DNA of 64,000 nucleotides from Chlorokybus atmophyticus (lineage: Eukaryota > Streptophyta > Chlorokybophyceae > Chlorokybales > Chlorokybaceae): contig RHPI01001327.1 of NCBI GenBank assembly GCA_009103225.1, forward strand, positions 132,722 to 196,721, read 5' to 3'. Shown piece after piece: positions 60,279-64,000 of the stretch. Below the pieces are notes generated by a model that was given only the letters and a program-made list of their open reading frames with translations, was not told where the DNA came from and made no database searches. A program made the translations under genes and the position numbers. The stretch's first letter is position 1, and every line of letters begins with the position of its first letter.

Positions 60279-60713
60279 GGCTGCCAGCCGCCCAGCCAAC
60301 CTTCTCCCGTCCGCCACCTCTGCTTAGCTATACTTCAGCTTGCACCAGCGGGTCAAGCGGTCCGACTAGATTACACACCCATGACGACGTTCCCCTGAGC
60401 GACAACCACGCCGCCGCCGCCGCCGCCGCCGCCGCTTGGTAGACCAGCGTTTTGGCTTCGGCCAGCGTGGAAACAGGCCCAAGCCAACTCTCTAGCGACA
60501 ATAAAATCGATGCAAGTCTCGCTGCCTACAGCGTCATACGCGTCGCACACTGCAGAACGTCTGCAAGTGTCACGGCTGGGCGTTACAGTGTCACGGCTGG
60601 GCACATTGTGCAGAAGCCATAATCGTAGCTTGCAGGGATTCGCTAACGTTTACAGTCGCTATTACTGCGAGACAGCTTTCTGTGCAAAGCACAAGCACTC
60701 CCAGGCGTTGGCG
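60279..60713. promoter_or_regulatory. Divergent promoter of DIM1 and the SDR gene
   Basis: It includes a (CCG)9-type run at about 60410-60436 and two perfect copies of GTGTCACGGCTGGGC at 60567-60581 and 60588-60602 with a 6-base spacer (21-base period, two helical turns). A + frame open from 60510 runs through this repeat into the SDR exon and could add 68 residues, but the inner ATG fits a transit peptide better. Confidence 0.45.
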
Positions 60714-62728
<2,015 letters not shown>

Positions 62729-63205
62729 GAGATGTTGTGTTGGGTAGTGTTAGCTTGTGTTGTTAAACAACAGTTTTGTCCATGAACAAATCGTTGCGAG
62801 CGTATCCACGCAGTTTGGGAATGAATAATGTTGCCTCGTGTGTTTTGGCCCCAAGAGTTGATTGGGACGAACCTGAGTCGGATTGTCTTGTGTAATTGTG
62901 TCCTGCCAAGTTTATGGGATTGTTTGATATGCGTACGTACGCGCCCACACGCACACTGTGCGATGCACAGCGCATGCTGCGATATGCCACTCACACTGCA
63001 CAGCATTTGGGCCAGCACATGTCGTTGCCAAAGCTGCAGATTTCATGCTCCAAAACTCTAGTCAACGCTTGGTGTACACATTGTGAAAATCTCTTGAACT
63101 ACTTGTTTACAGTGACACACTTCAGCATCACCATGCAGATTGCTTCATGTCGACAGCAATGGTCATTGACAATGGTCAATTATTGATGATGAGGTACTAT
63201 TGTAT
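62729..63205. other. Tail-to-tail interval between the SDR and ClpP genes
   Basis: Nothing beyond presumed 3' untranslated sequence is seen. Short frames have no domain signal. Confidence 0.45.
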
Positions 63206-63834
63206 TCAGCCCCGTGACTTGACATCATCAGTTTGGTCTGGGGCAAGCGCAGGTCTCTGCTCAATCACCTCATCTACCAGACCAAACGCCTTTGCCTCTG
63301 CCGCAGACATGAAGTTGTCGCGCTCCATCGATGTCTCTGCGAGGCAGGAGCAGTGATGGTCAATAATTATGCCATGAGATGTACAACTAAGCAAATGGGT
63401 GCGTAACCCAGTTGAAGAGTTTAAAGTGATGGCGCTCTGTATGTGCTGCAAAGCAAACACAGTCACAAACCGTGCAACTGTGTACACGTATTTATGTAAA
63501 CGTATGGGCGCGCGCATGTGCACACACACACACGCGCGCACACACACGTACACTCGCGTGCACGCACGCACCCGGTCACCCGGACACATGCACGCGCCTG
63601 TGCGCACGTGTGCGTGTGAGAGTATTTGGCATATGTAATTGTATGCCTGTGTGCGCGTGTACATACTGAAAACTCACATCCACATAAGCATATACTCGAT
63701 GTTTGTTCACCTATCGATTGTACGTCTTGCCCGGTGTGTTTGGCGTACAGCTTGTTGAGGCGCGATCGCATGTCGAGGATCTCTCGCGCGTGGATCGCAA
63801 TGTCGCTCGCCTGCCCTTGCACACCTCCCAACGG
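63206..63834 (-). CDS. clpP: ATP-dependent Clp protease proteolytic subunit (ClpP), 3' exons only
   Basis: Two exons are visible, 63834-63711 and 63336-63206, joined in phase. The peptide starts [20 protein letters not shown], the stretch just after the catalytic His of ClpP. It continues through [12 protein letters not shown] and METSMERD-like residues ([19 protein letters not shown]) to [12 protein letters not shown], the standard C-terminus. The Ser and His part of the triad lies upstream, outside the window; the Asp-containing region is present. The nuclear location and introns suggest an organelle-targeted subunit (mitochondrial ClpP2 or a plastid ClpP), which cannot be decided without the N-terminus. 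The intron between the exons has CA/CG tracts at 63510-63600. The preceding intron begins at 63835 and its 5' exon was not found before the window end. Confidence 0.9.
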
Positions 63835-64000
63835 CTACACAACACGTACAGAGAAACATATCGACCATCGAGCCACAGCGAGACCACAACACGGACCAGC
63901 ACGACCGCACCAAGTGAATGAGCACATACCCGCATGTTATGAGAGAGATGAGTGCGCGCACATGCGTGTGTGTCCAGGTGTGCATGACACAACGACAACA
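63835..64000. other. Intron or upstream part of ClpP at the window edge
   Basis: No exon matching the conserved IMIHQ segment that should precede PLGG was found here, so this is probably intron with the next exon beyond the window. Confidence 0.4.

Overview
This is nuclear DNA of a eukaryote in the green lineage. Coding regions are split into many short GT-AG exons, with two likely GC-AG introns, and intergenic and intronic DNA is rich in TG/CA/CG repeats. Several genes point to a streptophyte-type alga that still builds cilia: a plant-type HMG-CoA reductase (core chlorophytes lack the mevalonate pathway), a plant group-F bZIP factor, an Em-like (group 1) LEA protein, a FRA3-type WD40/inositol 5-phosphatase, telo-box promoter words, and a coiled-coil protein of CSPP1/CCDC66 character. 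A prasinophyte cannot be excluded. I do not name a species.

Layout. 162-916 (-): 5' part of a secreted Cys-rich, Pro-rich wall protein. 2078-4325 (+): organellar RecA. 6154-6408 (-): Em-like LEA. 7691-16128 (+): a 23-exon EF-hand-like/ankyrin/anoctamin fusion. 17492-18556 (-): group-F bZIP, with a decayed inverted copy at about 21886-22360. 22904-26232 (-): coiled-coil ciliary-type protein, divergent from 26471-31408 (+), an EGF/GT4/GT2 bifunctional glycosyltransferase. 31558-33155 (-): TATA-binding protein, divergent from 33750-40371 (+), the FRA3-like phosphatase. 41294-43610 (-): HMG-CoA reductase. 45840-52474: a compound Ty3/gypsy chromovirus. 54086-56430 (+): COP9 signalosome subunit 7. 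57421-60278 (-): DIM1 rRNA dimethylase, divergent from 60714-62728 (+), a plastid-type NAD(P)-binding SDR protein. 63206-63834 (-): 3' exons of a ClpP.

Exon structures were built by hand from splice signals, reading-phase continuity and family conservation. In every gene read here to a stop codon the exon lengths sum to a multiple of three. Apart from the paired promoters there is no operon-like logic; most genes are unrelated housekeeping functions. The most unusual items are the two multidomain fusions (EF/ANK/anoctamin and EGF/GT4/GT2), the chromovirus whose two full LTRs face each other inside a single 5-bp target duplication, the zinc-sensor-like bZIP with its pseudogene, and several long near-perfect hairpins, one of which pairs fully only as + strand RNA. 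No tRNA, rRNA or CRISPR array was seen.
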